Assembly: GCA_964453155.1 (NCBI GenBank)
Contig: CAYVQU010000088.1
Location: forward strand, 1 to 20,957
DNA: 20,957 bases
Origin: CAYVQU01 sp964453155
GTDB taxonomy: Bacteria > Chloroflexota > Anaerolineae > Anaerolineales > UBA11858
Reading direction: 5' to 3'
Positions 1 to 11,180 of the stretch are shown here, piece after piece. Each line of letters starts with the position of its first letter. Within the stretch, counting starts at the first letter, position 1. The position numbers and the translations under genes are program-made. The notes under the pieces were generated by a model. That model was not told where the DNA came from. It was given only the letters and a program-made list of their open reading frames with translations, and made no database searches.

Positions 1-74
1 TGAGGATACCCTACTTTTTTCTACCCTTGTCTAGACATAACGTGCGTACACCCTGCCCCCAAAACATTTTTTCC

Positions 75-103
75 TTGACTCATTCATAGATTTATGCAAT
101 AAT
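75..103 (+). promoter_or_regulatory. Candidate sigma-70 promoter upstream of the SRAP gene
   Basis: A TTGACT hexamer at 75-80 is followed, after a 17-base spacer, by AATAAT at 98-103. Both are close to the TTGACA/TATAAT consensus with ideal spacing. Transcription would start near 110, immediately before the terminator-like hairpin at 111-151, which is odd. Either the hairpin acts as a leader element or one of the two calls is wrong. Based on sequence only. Confidence 0.45.
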
Positions 104-110
104 TAAGGGG

Positions 111-151
111 CTCCTTGGCCTGCCCCCCTCAGGTCCGGGAGCATTTTTTTT
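111..151 (+). terminator. Terminator-like hairpin with T8 tract in the leader
   Basis: CTCC (111-114), GG (117-118) and CCTG (119-122) can pair with CAGG (130-133), CC (135-136) and GGAG (138-141) around a C-rich loop, with small bulges. Eight T follow at 144-151. This has the layout of an intrinsic terminator. It could end a gene lying left of the window, or act as an attenuator in the leader of the SRAP gene, whose ribosome-binding site lies 20 bases downstream. Confidence 0.4.
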
Positions 152-181
152 CTCTCGGCTTATTCCAAAAAGGAGCTAGTA

Positions 182-853
182 ATGTGTGGACGTTTTACGC
201 TGACGGCTGATCCTGCTGATTTGAAGGAAGCTTTCTACTGGGCCGATTTTGGCGAGGCGGATATTACTCCCCGCTACAATATCGCCCCTACCCAAGGGGT
301 ACCAGTGATCACCAATCGAGGCGATAAAAAACTCGATTTCTTCACCTGGGGATTGGTTCCCTTTTGGGCCAAAGACCCCACCATCGGCAGCCGGATGATC
401 AACGCTCGCTCTGAAACCCTGGCAGAAAAACCATCTTTCCGAAACGCGTTCAAACGTCGCCGCTGCCTGATCCTGGCCGATGGGTTCTATGAATGGCAAA
501 AAATACCGGGCGAAAAAACGAAGATTCCGACTTACATCCAGTTGAAGGGTGGCAAACCATTTGGGATGGCCGGGCTATGGGAAGAATGGAATTCGCCCGA
601 TGGCTCCCAAATTCTCTCAACAACGATCATAACAACCCAACCCAACGAATTTATGAAACCCATCCACAATCGGATGCCGGTCATTTTGCCCGCAGCGGCC
701 TATGAGCAGTGGTTGGAACCCGGAGAAGTCAATTCTGGTAGCCTGCAGCCTCTGCTCACACCCTATGATCCCCAGCAAATGAAGGCATACCCGGTATCCA
801 GAGTGGTCAACAATCCCCGGAACGATACCCCCGACTGTATCCGCCCAATCTAA
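182..853 (+). CDS. yedK: SRAP-family abasic-site processing protein (YedK/HMCES-like)
   Basis: This is a 223-residue protein of the SOS response-associated peptidase (SRAP) family. Family members crosslink through Cys2 to abasic sites in single-stranded DNA and shield them from cleavage. The sequence opens with MCGRF, so Cys2 becomes the N-terminal residue after Met removal. The other active-site residues are present: Asn74 in INARSET, Glu104 in DGFYEW and His162 in HNRMP. The length matches the family. The start is supported by AGGAG at 171-175, six bases before the ATG. It is a single gene, 65 bases ahead of the sugar cluster and not obviously related to it. No LexA box was recognised upstream. 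The family call is strong; the role in this organism is inferred from homologues. Confidence 0.95.
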   Translation: MCGRFTLTADPADLKEAFYWADFGEADITPRYNIAPTQGVPVITNRGDKKLDFFTWGLVPFWAKDPTIGSRMINARSETLAEKPSFRNAFKRRRCLILADGFYEWQKIPGEKTKIPTYIQLKGGKPFGMAGLWEEWNSPDGSQILSTTIITTQPNEFMKPIHNRMPVILPAAAYEQWLEPGEVNSGSLQPLLTPYDPQQMKAYPVSRVVNNPRNDTPDCIRPI

Positions 854-878
854 AATGATAAAATACCAACAATAGAAA

Positions 879-895
879 CCCCCACTTCCAGGGGG
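879..895 (+). other. Short C5/G5 hairpin between the SRAP and mannosidase genes
   Basis: CCCCC at 879-883 pairs perfectly with GGGGG at 891-895 around a seven-base loop. No T run follows, so it is not a typical intrinsic terminator. It lies 24 bases before the mannosidase start and 14 bases before that gene's GAGGTGG ribosome-binding site (909-915). It may slow transcription or stabilise the mRNA end; no function is shown. Confidence 0.3.
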
Positions 896-918
896 AAATC
901 TTACATTCGAGGTGGCTT

Positions 919-4842
<3,924 letters not shown>

Positions 4843-4870
4843 CTACAAAGTTTTCAATGGGTCTAATGTT

Positions 4871-4947
4871 CACCGCAGAGACGCCGAGATCACTGAGTTT
4901 TTCTCGAAATAATCAAGAATCTCTGTGTGCTCTGCGTCTCCGCGGTG
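4871..4947. repeat. Palindromic intergenic element A (CRCNGAG units)
   Basis: Two 27-base arms, 4871-4897 and 4921-4947, are reverse complements at 22 of 27 positions around a 23-base A/T-rich centre. Each arm holds three 7-base units. The left arm reads CGCAGAG, CGCCGAG, CACTGAG; the right arm, read on the minus strand, gives CGCGGAG, CGCAGAG, CACAGAG. Units start 8-9 bases apart. The element takes up nearly half of the 181-base gap before the sulfatase gene. A half copy of its right arm lies at 15644-15673. It carries no gene and may be a mobile REP/MITE-like sequence or a transcript hairpin. Confidence 0.8.
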
Positions 4948-5023
4948 CGATCCAAAAAATTTTTCAATCCATCAGAACCGGAGAGTAGAGATTCTCTATC
5001 CCTAACCTTTATTTGCAGCCACC

Positions 5024-6340
5024 ATGAACATCATCTACATCCATACCCACGATTCGGGCCGGTTCATCCAGCCGTATGGGCACGCGGTTCCGACCCCGAA
5101 TTTGATGAAATTGGCTGAGGAAGGCGTGCTCTTTCGGCAGTGCTACTCCTGCGCGCCAACCTGCTCCCCGAGCCGGGCCGCGCTGTTGACGGGGATGAGC
5201 CCCCACGCTACCGGGATGATGGGGCTGACTCACCGCGGCTTTGCCCTTAAAGACCCAACGCAGCATTTGGCCCATCATCTAAAAGAAAACGGATATGCCA
5301 CCGCCTTGTGTGGCATGAAACATGTCATCGCCAGGGGGCAAGAACACGATTTAGGTTATGAGCAAGTTCTACGAGGTACCGAGACCGCGGCCGAATTAAC
5401 AGGCATTTATCGCGATATGGCCGAAGATGAGGCCAACGCCCGGCGGGTAGCAGAATATCTCAGCGAACCTAAGGACAAACCTTTTTTCCTATCTTTTGGA
5501 ATGACCTGCACCCACTTCCCGTTGCCAGAACCGGCTGAGGATATCCACCCCAACTACGTCCAGGTTCCGCCGCCGCTGCCAGATGCGCCCGAAATCCGTA
5601 AGGACATGGCCGGCTATCTGACTTTAGCCCGGCATGCGGACAAATGCATCGGCATCGTTTTGGAGGCGCTGGCTGAAAATGGATTGGAGGATGATACCCT
5701 GGTCTTTTTCACCACCGATCATGGAATCGCTTTCCCGCTGATGAAATGCAATCTCTACGATCATGGCCTTGGGGTTTCATTAATTGTGCGGTTCCCCCAG
5801 GGACAGTTCGCGGGGCAGGCAGTTGACTCCCTGGTTTCTCATCTCGATATCTACCCCACCCTGTGCGAACTCGCGGGGATCGAGGCCCCCGACTGGTTGG
5901 AGGGATCATCGCTGCTGCCACGGGTCAAAGGTGAAGCCGATTCAATTCGGTCTGAAATTTTCGGTGAGGTCACTTATCACGCCGCTTACGAGCCGATGCG
6001 CGCCATCCGTACGGACAGATATAAATATATTCGCCATTTTGATGACTACGATAAAGTCGTCTTACCCAATATGGACAATTCCCGCAGCAAAAGATTTTTG
6101 CTCGAACATGGGTTGGCCGACCGCAAGCATAATCCCTCCGAAATGCTTTTCGACCTCAATTTTGATCCCCACGAGTGCAACAATCTGGCCGCAGACTCGG
6201 ATCATGCTGAAATAAAAGCAGATTTAGAACAGCGGTTGTTCGCCTGGATGAAAAATACGAACGATCCACTTTTGGAGGGACCGGCCCCTTTACCAATTGA
6301 TGGATACACCGATCCCCAGGATGGACTGCATCCGAATTAG
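5024..6340 (+). CDS. Sulfatase, N-sulfoglucosamine sulfohydrolase-like
   Basis: This is a 438-residue type I sulfatase of the alkaline phosphatase-like fold. The signature CSPSRAALLTG starts at Cys47, the residue matured to formylglycine that attacks the sulfate ester. Asp10 and Asp232/His233 (in FFTTDHGIAFP) are probable calcium-site residues. Lys241 in the stretch from FFTTDHG to KCNLYDHG resembles the N-sulfoglucosamine sulfohydrolase branch. The first metal position, usually an Asp-Asp pair, reads His9-Asp10. The protein begins directly at the first beta strand (MNIIYIHTHDSG), with no signal peptide, so it is probably cytoplasmic. This is unusual for a polysaccharide-degrading sulfatase. 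No Shine-Dalgarno sequence precedes the ATG, and no sulfatase-maturing enzyme is recognisable in the window. Its place in the sugar cluster suggests a sulfated sugar substrate; the actual substrate is unknown. Confidence 0.9.
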   Translation: MNIIYIHTHDSGRFIQPYGHAVPTPNLMKLAEEGVLFRQCYSCAPTCSPSRAALLTGMSPHATGMMGLTHRGFALKDPTQHLAHHLKENGYATALCGMKHVIARGQEHDLGYEQVLRGTETAAELTGIYRDMAEDEANARRVAEYLSEPKDKPFFLSFGMTCTHFPLPEPAEDIHPNYVQVPPPLPDAPEIRKDMAGYLTLARHADKCIGIVLEALAENGLEDDTLVFFTTDHGIAFPLMKCNLYDHGLGVSLIVRFPQGQFAGQAVDSLVSHLDIYPTLCELAGIEAPDWLEGSSLLPRVKGEADSIRSEIFGEVTYHAAYEPMRAIRTDRYKYIRHFDDYDKVVLPNMDNSRSKRFLLEHGLADRKHNPSEMLFDLNFDPHECNNLAADSDHAEIKADLEQRLFAWMKNTNDPLLEGPAPLPIDGYTDPQDGLHPN

Positions 6341-6355
6341 AACAACCTGGATATT

Positions 6356-6422
6356 AACCGCTAATAACGCTAATCTACACTAATTTAACATCTTTTCGCG
6401 GAAATTCGCGAGATTAGCGGTT
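6356..6422. repeat. Palindromic intergenic element B (CRCTAAT units)
   Basis: Arms 6356-6384 and 6394-6422 (29 bases each) are reverse complements at 21 of 29 positions, including a perfect outer ten bases (AACCGCTAAT). The left arm has three units, CGCTAAT, CGCTAAT and CACTAAT, starting 9 and 10 bases apart. The right arm on the minus strand gives CGCTAAT, CGCGAAT and CGCGAAA. It fills most of the gap between the sulfatase and GH130 genes, starting 16 bases after the sulfatase stop. The GAAT units of its right arm match those of element C. Confidence 0.75.
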
Positions 6423-6462
6423 TGAAAGAATAATTCCGAATCAGAATTTCAATGGAGCAACA

Positions 6463-7356
6463 ATGATCCAACTAAAAAGATACTCTAACAAGCCGATTTT
6501 TTTACCGAAGAAAGAAAATGCCTGGGAGGCGGCTTCAGTCTTCAACGCCGCGGCAATTGTTGATAACGGACTGGTCCACATGGTTTACCGGGCCACGGAC
6601 ATTTCATCAGGTGGGCAGGAGGGGCCATATATCAACGCCTTGGGGTACGCCGTCAGCGTTGATGGGATTCATTTCAACCGGCTGGAGCAACCAATCTTGA
6701 GTAATGAGGTTCCCCAGGAAGCGCGCGGTCCTGAGGACCCCCGAATCGTCAAAATCGAGGATACCTTCTACATGCTGTACACCGGTTATGGCGGCCGGTT
6801 CGATGGGGATTACCGGATTTGTCTGGCAACTTCCAAAAATCTGATCGATTGGGAACGTCACGGGGTGGTGCTAGACGAACCCAATAAAGATGCCTCCCTA
6901 TTTCCCGAGAAAATCGACGGCAAATTTGTAATGTTTCACCGGCGGCCACCCGACATCTGGATCGCGTATTCGGATGATCTCAAAACCTGGGAAAATCACA
7001 CCAAAATTATGGCCGCGCTCCCTGAATCAGATTGGGAAAATGAAAAAATTGGCATCAGCGGCCCACCAATTAAGACCCCCGACGGCTGGCTGCTGATCTA
7101 TCACGGCGTCAGCCACGAAATGGTCTACAGTCAGGGCATCGCTCTCCTGGATTACGCTAACCCCACTAAAGTCCTGGCCCGGCAGGCCGAACCCATTATG
7201 GTTCCCGAGCTGGATTGGGAACTATACGGCCATGTCGACAACGTCGTCTTTAGCTGCGGACAGGTCGTTCTTAATGATGAAATCAATCTCTACTACGGCG
7301 GGGCTGATAATGCCATTGGACTAGCGACTGTTAAGCTGAGCGAGATCAAATTTTAA
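6463..7356 (+). CDS. GH130 family mannoside phosphorylase/hydrolase
   Basis: This is a 297-residue five-bladed beta-propeller enzyme of family GH130, which splits beta-mannosides, most often with phosphate to release mannose 1-phosphate. Family motifs are seen in order: GPEDPRI with the catalytic Asp92, a TGYGG turn, KDASLFPEKIDGKFVMFHR with Arg160 near a probable phosphate site, GPPIKTPDGWLLIYHGV with His214, and GHVDNVVF near the end. The retained Arg and His residues favour a phosphorylase over the hydrolase branch, but I could not align it to confirm. The protein is rather short for the family and has no signal peptide. GGAG at 6454-6457 supports the ATG. It sits between the sulfatase and the glycosyltransferase. 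Mannosylglucosylglycerate contains alpha-mannose, so this enzyme must act on another linkage or on a different product. Confidence 0.88.
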   Translation: MIQLKRYSNKPIFLPKKENAWEAASVFNAAAIVDNGLVHMVYRATDISSGGQEGPYINALGYAVSVDGIHFNRLEQPILSNEVPQEARGPEDPRIVKIEDTFYMLYTGYGGRFDGDYRICLATSKNLIDWERHGVVLDEPNKDASLFPEKIDGKFVMFHRRPPDIWIAYSDDLKTWENHTKIMAALPESDWENEKIGISGPPIKTPDGWLLIYHGVSHEMVYSQGIALLDYANPTKVLARQAEPIMVPELDWELYGHVDNVVFSCGQVVLNDEINLYYGGADNAIGLATVKLSEIKF

Positions 7357-7434
7357 TCGCGAATTACACGAATGGGCAAATATCGCGAATAAATTTCCTT
7401 ATTTGCGTCATTCGCCCATTCGCAACATTCGCGA
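7357..7434. repeat. Palindromic intergenic element C (CRCGAAT units)
   Basis: Arms 7357-7390 and 7401-7434 (34 bases each) are reverse complements at 26 of 34 positions, with a ten-base A/T-rich centre. The left arm carries four units starting 8-9 bases apart: CGCGAAT, CACGAAT, GGCAAAT, CGCGAAT. The right arm on the minus strand gives CGCGAAT, TGCGAAT, GGCGAAT, CGCAAAT. The element begins at the base after the GH130 stop codon and ends 15 bases before the glycosyltransferase ATG, so it makes up nearly the whole gap. Confidence 0.8.
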
Positions 7435-7449
7435 TCAAACGAATCTACA

Positions 7450-8823
7450 ATGACAAAATACAACATCGGCATTTTTCACTATATCGCTAATTTCACCGAC
7501 GGTGTTTCGCTGGAGATGAACAAGTGGCGGGAGGTTTTCGAGGATATGGGGCACACGGTCCATCTCTGTGCGGGGAAATTCGAGGCCGCAGAAGAGATCG
7601 TCATCGAGGAAATGTACCACCACCGCCCCGATGCCCGGCTGCTGAACGCCAACACCTTCAAAGCCCTCCAAGACTATCGCAACGAACGCGTTTATCAGGC
7701 CGAATTGTATCGGTTAGCCGGTATCATCGAAGAGAAAATGTGCGCTTTCGTCGAAGAAAAAGGAATTAATTTCCTGGTTCCCCAAAACGTTTGGTCGGTG
7801 GGGGCCAATCCGGCGGTGGCCATTGCCCTCACCAACGTGATGCGTAAATACAAAATCCCAGCCCTGGCGCACAACCATGATTTTTACTTCGAACGCACCG
7901 GCGGCTACGCCCTGACCTCCGGCACCGCGGTCGAATTGGCCGATCTATACCTGCCGCCGCGCGATCCCTTGGCCAAACACGTGGTCATCAATTCCCTTGG
8001 TCAGAAGCAATTGCTGAAGCGCAAAGGCATTCCCTCCACCGTCGTCCCCAATATCTTCGATTTCGACGCGCCGCCCTGGGAACTCGACGATTACAATCAG
8101 GATTTGCGCCAGCGGATCGGCCTGCGGGAAAACGATATACTCATTCTGCAGGCTACCCGGATCGTGACCCGCAAGGGCATTGAGTTGGCGATTGATTTCG
8201 TCAAAGCGCTGGATTCACCGGAACGCCGCGCCCAACTCATCGCACAGGGACTTTACAATGGCCAATCCTTCACGGATGACAGCCGGATCGTCTTCGTACT
8301 CGCCGGGTATGCGATGGACGATGTCACTGGCCGTTACGCGAGTCTGTTGGCCCATAAGGCCGAAGAGGTTGGCATTGAGGCCCTATTTATCGAAGACCTG
8401 GTCAGCGAGCGCCGGGCCACTCGTGACGGTGAAAAAATATATTCACTGTGGGACACTTACGTCCACGCCGATTTCATCACCTACCCCAGTTTGTGGGAGG
8501 GGTGGGGCAATCAATTACTCGAGGCTATTCGGGCCAAAGTACCGATCATGTTATTTGAATATCCGGTTTATGAGGCCGATATCAAAGAAAAAGGTCTCAA
8601 GGCCGTTTCGCTGGGAAATAAAATTGCCGGACGGGATGAACACGGCCTGGCAAGCATCGCACCCGAAATCATTGAAAATGCCGCGGATCAGGCAATCGAA
8701 TTACTCACAAACACGACTCTCCGGCAGGAAACCGTCGACCATAATTACAGAATTGGTAAGAAACATTTTTCAATGGATGCGTTGCATATTTATATCGAGC
8801 AATTGATGCAGGGTTTTGAGTAA
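7450..8823 (+). CDS. GT4 glycosyltransferase, possible mannosylglucosylglycerate synthase
   Basis: This is a 457-residue retaining GT-B glycosyltransferase of family GT4. The N-terminal half starts with a Rossmann strand and the segment FHYIANFTDGVSLEMNKW. The C-terminal half shows the donor-site pattern ATRIVTRKG (Arg237, Lys242) and the E-x7-E motif from Glu350 to Glu358 in SLWEGWGNQLLEA. A nucleotide sugar such as GDP-mannose or UDP-glucose is the expected donor. Placement beside an alpha-mannosidase and a glucosylglycerate phosphorylase makes mannosyl transfer to glucosylglycerate a plausible role. Enzymes of this type make mannosylglucosylglycerate in Petrotoga, but I infer this from context rather than from a diagnostic motif. 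There is no clear Shine-Dalgarno sequence before the ATG, which lies just after element C. No membrane segment is seen. Confidence 0.82.
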   Translation: MTKYNIGIFHYIANFTDGVSLEMNKWREVFEDMGHTVHLCAGKFEAAEEIVIEEMYHHRPDARLLNANTFKALQDYRNERVYQAELYRLAGIIEEKMCAFVEEKGINFLVPQNVWSVGANPAVAIALTNVMRKYKIPALAHNHDFYFERTGGYALTSGTAVELADLYLPPRDPLAKHVVINSLGQKQLLKRKGIPSTVVPNIFDFDAPPWELDDYNQDLRQRIGLRENDILILQATRIVTRKGIELAIDFVKALDSPERRAQLIAQGLYNGQSFTDDSRIVFVLAGYAMDDVTGRYASLLAHKAEEVGIEALFIEDLVSERRATRDGEKIYSLWDTYVHADFITYPSLWEGWGNQLLEAIRAKVPIMLFEYPVYEADIKEKGLKAVSLGNKIAGRDEHGLASIAPEIIENAADQAIELLTNTTLRQETVDHNYRIGKKHFSMDALHIYIEQLMQGFE

Positions 8824-8846
8824 CCAAGTGACCAGGAATCAGGGAC

Positions 8847-8854
8847 GAGGTGAT
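8847..8854 (+). promoter_or_regulatory. Shine-Dalgarno sequence choosing the GNAT start
   Basis: GAGGTGAT at 8847-8854 lies just before GTG 8858 and TTG 8861. The longest open frame begins at TTG 8816, inside the glycosyltransferase gene, without a good ribosome-binding site. The downstream starts also give the N-terminus usual for this family (LLETERLILRRF), so they are preferred. Confidence 0.6.
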
Positions 8855-8857
8855 TGG

Positions 8858-9448
8858 GTGTTGTTGGAAACGGAGCGACTGATCCTGCGCCGATTTCAGG
8901 CTGAAGATTTGGATCATATCTATAAACTGGATAATGATCCAGAAGTGATGCGATATATCAACGCTGGCATTCCAACCCCCCGAGAAGTAATTGCAGAACA
9001 AATCTTCCCAGGGTTCGTCGAATATGATGATAACTATCCTGGTTTTGGATTTTGGGTCGTTGAAGAGAAAGAGGCAGGACAATTTTTGGGATGGATTAGT
9101 TTGCGACCGATGGGTTCCGAACCAGATGAAGTCACCTTAGGTTTCCGACTGCGGAAAGTATCCTGGGGACGAGGGATCGCTGCCGAGGGAGCACAAGCCC
9201 TAATCAAAAAGGGATTCACCGAAATGGGTGTCCGCCGGGTAGTCGCCACGACTTATGAGAAAAATCTGGCCTCCCAGCGAGTACTAGAAAAACTTGGAAT
9301 GCAACTGGGACGACAGTTCAGATATACGCCGGAAGATATTCTTAAATCGGATACGCACTATAATGACTCCCTGGAAGTTTGGGATGGTTACGATCTCGAG
9401 TTTGGTTTAGATAAAACAGATTGGGAACGGAGAAACCGGCATGGATAA
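8858..9448 (+). CDS. GNAT-family N-acetyltransferase (RimJ/RimL type)
   Basis: This is an acetyltransferase of about 196 residues in the RimJ/RimL-like branch (Acetyltransf_3). The opening LLETERLILRRFQAEDLD is the classic N-terminus of this branch. The acetyl-CoA pyrophosphate loop is seen in RKVSWGRGIAAEGAQAL, followed by the strand and helix pattern VVATTYEKNLASQRVLEKLGM. It transfers an acetyl group from acetyl-CoA to an amine, in known relatives often a protein N-terminus or an aminoglycoside-like small molecule. The substrate here is unknown. Its last eight bases overlap the phosphorylase gene, so the two are probably co-translated. It could modify an enzyme of the cluster or a sugar, or simply travel with it. 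GTG 8858 is chosen; TTG 8861 is nearly as good. Confidence 0.85.
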   Translation: MLLETERLILRRFQAEDLDHIYKLDNDPEVMRYINAGIPTPREVIAEQIFPGFVEYDDNYPGFGFWVVEEKEAGQFLGWISLRPMGSEPDEVTLGFRLRKVSWGRGIAAEGAQALIKKGFTEMGVRRVVATTYEKNLASQRVLEKLGMQLGRQFRYTPEDILKSDTHYNDSLEVWDGYDLEFGLDKTDWERRNRHG

Positions 9449-11180
9449 TTTGGAACGCGTTCTATTAGACCATTGCGCCTTCATTTATGGTGAAAGCCAA
9501 GCAGAGCATGTTCGTCAACGGATTTTAGACCGATTGGAAAAATTTCGGGCCGCGCATCCGCAGTTGGCGGCAACCTCCCCGAAATCCCGCGTGGATGAGA
9601 CCGATGCAATCCTGATAACTTATGGTGATATGGTCCAAACCACGGGTCAGAACCCCCTCCAAACCTTGGCTTCCTTCTTCAAAAAAACTGTTGGTGAGGC
9701 CATTAGCACCATCCATATCCTGCCCTTTTGTCCCTATTCATCCGATGATGGCTTTTCAGTGATTGATTACCATCAAATCAACCCAGATCTGGGGGAATGG
9801 AACGACATCACCGCTTTAGGTCAAAACTTCCGCCTGATGTTCGACGCGGTGGTTAACCATATTTCGGCCCAGAGTGATTGGTTTCAGGGGTTTTTGGCGG
9901 GTAAGCCGCAGTATCAAGATTATTTCTATACTGTGACCGATAATTTTGACACCAGCAACGTTTTTCGCCCGCGGACCCTCCCCCTGCTGACCGAATTTGA
10001 AACCCCGATTGGTAAAAAGAAAGTTTGGACCACATTTAGCGCCGATCAAATTGATCTAAATTACGAGTCGCCAGATATTTTATTAGAAGTCATCGCGGTG
10101 CTGTTGAAATATGTCGCTGAGGGGGCCGAATTTATTCGTCTGGACGCGATTGCCTTCATCTGGAAGGAATCCGGCACCCGCTGTCTCCATCAACCTGAAT
10201 GCCATCGTATCATCCAATTGCTGCGGACAGCTTTAGATTGGGTGGCCCCCCAGGTATCCATCATCACCGAGACCAATGTACCCCACGACGAAAACATCTC
10301 CTACTTTGGGGATGGCTACAATGAAGCTCAGATGGTCTACAACTTCACTTTGCCGCCGCTGACATTAAATGCCATCCACACCGGCAATGCGGAAACCATC
10401 TCTGCCTGGGCTAAAACCCTGGATAACCCCTCCAATCAGACCACATTTTTCAACTTCCTGGCCTCGCATGACGGTGTCGGGCTGATGCCGGTGCGCGGGA
10501 TTTTGCCTGAGACCGAGATCGCTAAGATGGCCCAACGGACCGAGGCTTTGGGCGGGTTTGTCTCCTACAAAAACAATCCCGACGGCTCCCAGATGGCCTA
10601 TGAGATGAACATCAACTATCTGGATGCGTTGAGTGATCCGGCTAATCCTGAGGAAAGCCACCCATTCAAGGCCCAACGCTTCCTGTGTTCGCAGGCCATC
10701 ATGTTGGCATTACGCGGCGTGCCGGGGATATATTTCCACAGCTTGTTTGGCTCCCAGAATTGGAATGAAGGGGTAGAGATCACCGGCAGGAACCGGACCA
10801 TCAATCGAGAAAAACTCGATCTGGATCGACTGGAAAATGAGTTGGCTGAGACTGGTTCAATACGACAACTCGTGTTTAGTGGCTATCTGCGAATGTTGGC
10901 TGTTCGACAGGGAAATTCGGCTTTCCATCCCAACGGCGGCCAAAAGGTTTTGGACCCCCATCCGGCAATCTTTGCAATCTTACGAACCTCACCGGATGGG
11001 CAAAATAGAGTTTTGTGTTTGCACAATGTTTCTTCAACTTCAGTAGAGATCACGGATTTGCAGTTTGCTGCTGATGGAGAAATCACCGACCTAATCAGTG
11101 GGGAGAGATTGGAGTTTGGAGATTCTGGCTTGAATATCGAAGTCGCACCTTATCAAATTTTGTGGTTGAGGGCAGCATGA
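9441..11180 (+). CDS. GH13_18 phosphorylase, probable glucosylglycerate phosphorylase
   Basis: This is a 579-residue (beta/alpha)8 enzyme of the sucrose phosphorylase subfamily. The catalytic residues are the nucleophile Asp235 (FIRLDAIAF), the acid/base Glu277 (IITETNV) and the transition-state Asp344 (SHDGVGLMP). Sucrose phosphorylases are near 500 residues and lack the stretch IAFIWKESGTRCLHQPE. That stretch and the greater length match the branch holding E. coli YcjM and the Meiothermus enzyme, which convert 2-O-alpha-glucosyl-D-glycerate and phosphate to glucose 1-phosphate and D-glycerate. The next gene is a glycerate kinase, which would consume one product. The start has GGAG at 9429-9432 and overlaps the GNAT gene by eight bases; the stop overlaps the kinase start. 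Other GH13_18 acceptors (sucrose 6-phosphate, glucosylglycerol) cannot be excluded by reading alone. Confidence 0.85.
   Translation: MDNLERVLLDHCAFIYGESQAEHVRQRILDRLEKFRAAHPQLAATSPKSRVDETDAILITYGDMVQTTGQNPLQTLASFFKKTVGEAISTIHILPFCPYSSDDGFSVIDYHQINPDLGEWNDITALGQNFRLMFDAVVNHISAQSDWFQGFLAGKPQYQDYFYTVTDNFDTSNVFRPRTLPLLTEFETPIGKKKVWTTFSADQIDLNYESPDILLEVIAVLLKYVAEGAEFIRLDAIAFIWKESGTRCLHQPECHRIIQLLRTALDWVAPQVSIITETNVPHDENISYFGDGYNEAQMVYNFTLPPLTLNAIHTGNAETISAWAKTLDNPSNQTTFFNFLASHDGVGLMPVRGILPETEIAKMAQRTEALGGFVSYKNNPDGSQMAYEMNINYLDALSDPANPEESHPFKAQRFLCSQAIMLALRGVPGIYFHSLFGSQNWNEGVEITGRNRTINREKLDLDRLENELAETGSIRQLVFSGYLRMLAVRQGNSAFHPNGGQKVLDPHPAIFAILRTSPDGQNRVLCLHNVSSTSVEITDLQFAADGEITDLISGERLEFGDSGLNIEVAPYQILWLRAA

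Noticed and set aside
4871..4947. A CRISPR array made of the repeated units in elements A, B and C
   Set aside because: Units are only 7 bases, spaced 8-10 bases apart and inverted between arms. There are no 25-40 base repeats, no spacers and no cas genes.
8180..8806. A 208-codon open frame inside the GT4 gene
   Set aside because: It is an alternative-frame shadow of the C-terminal half of a well-supported glycosyltransferase.
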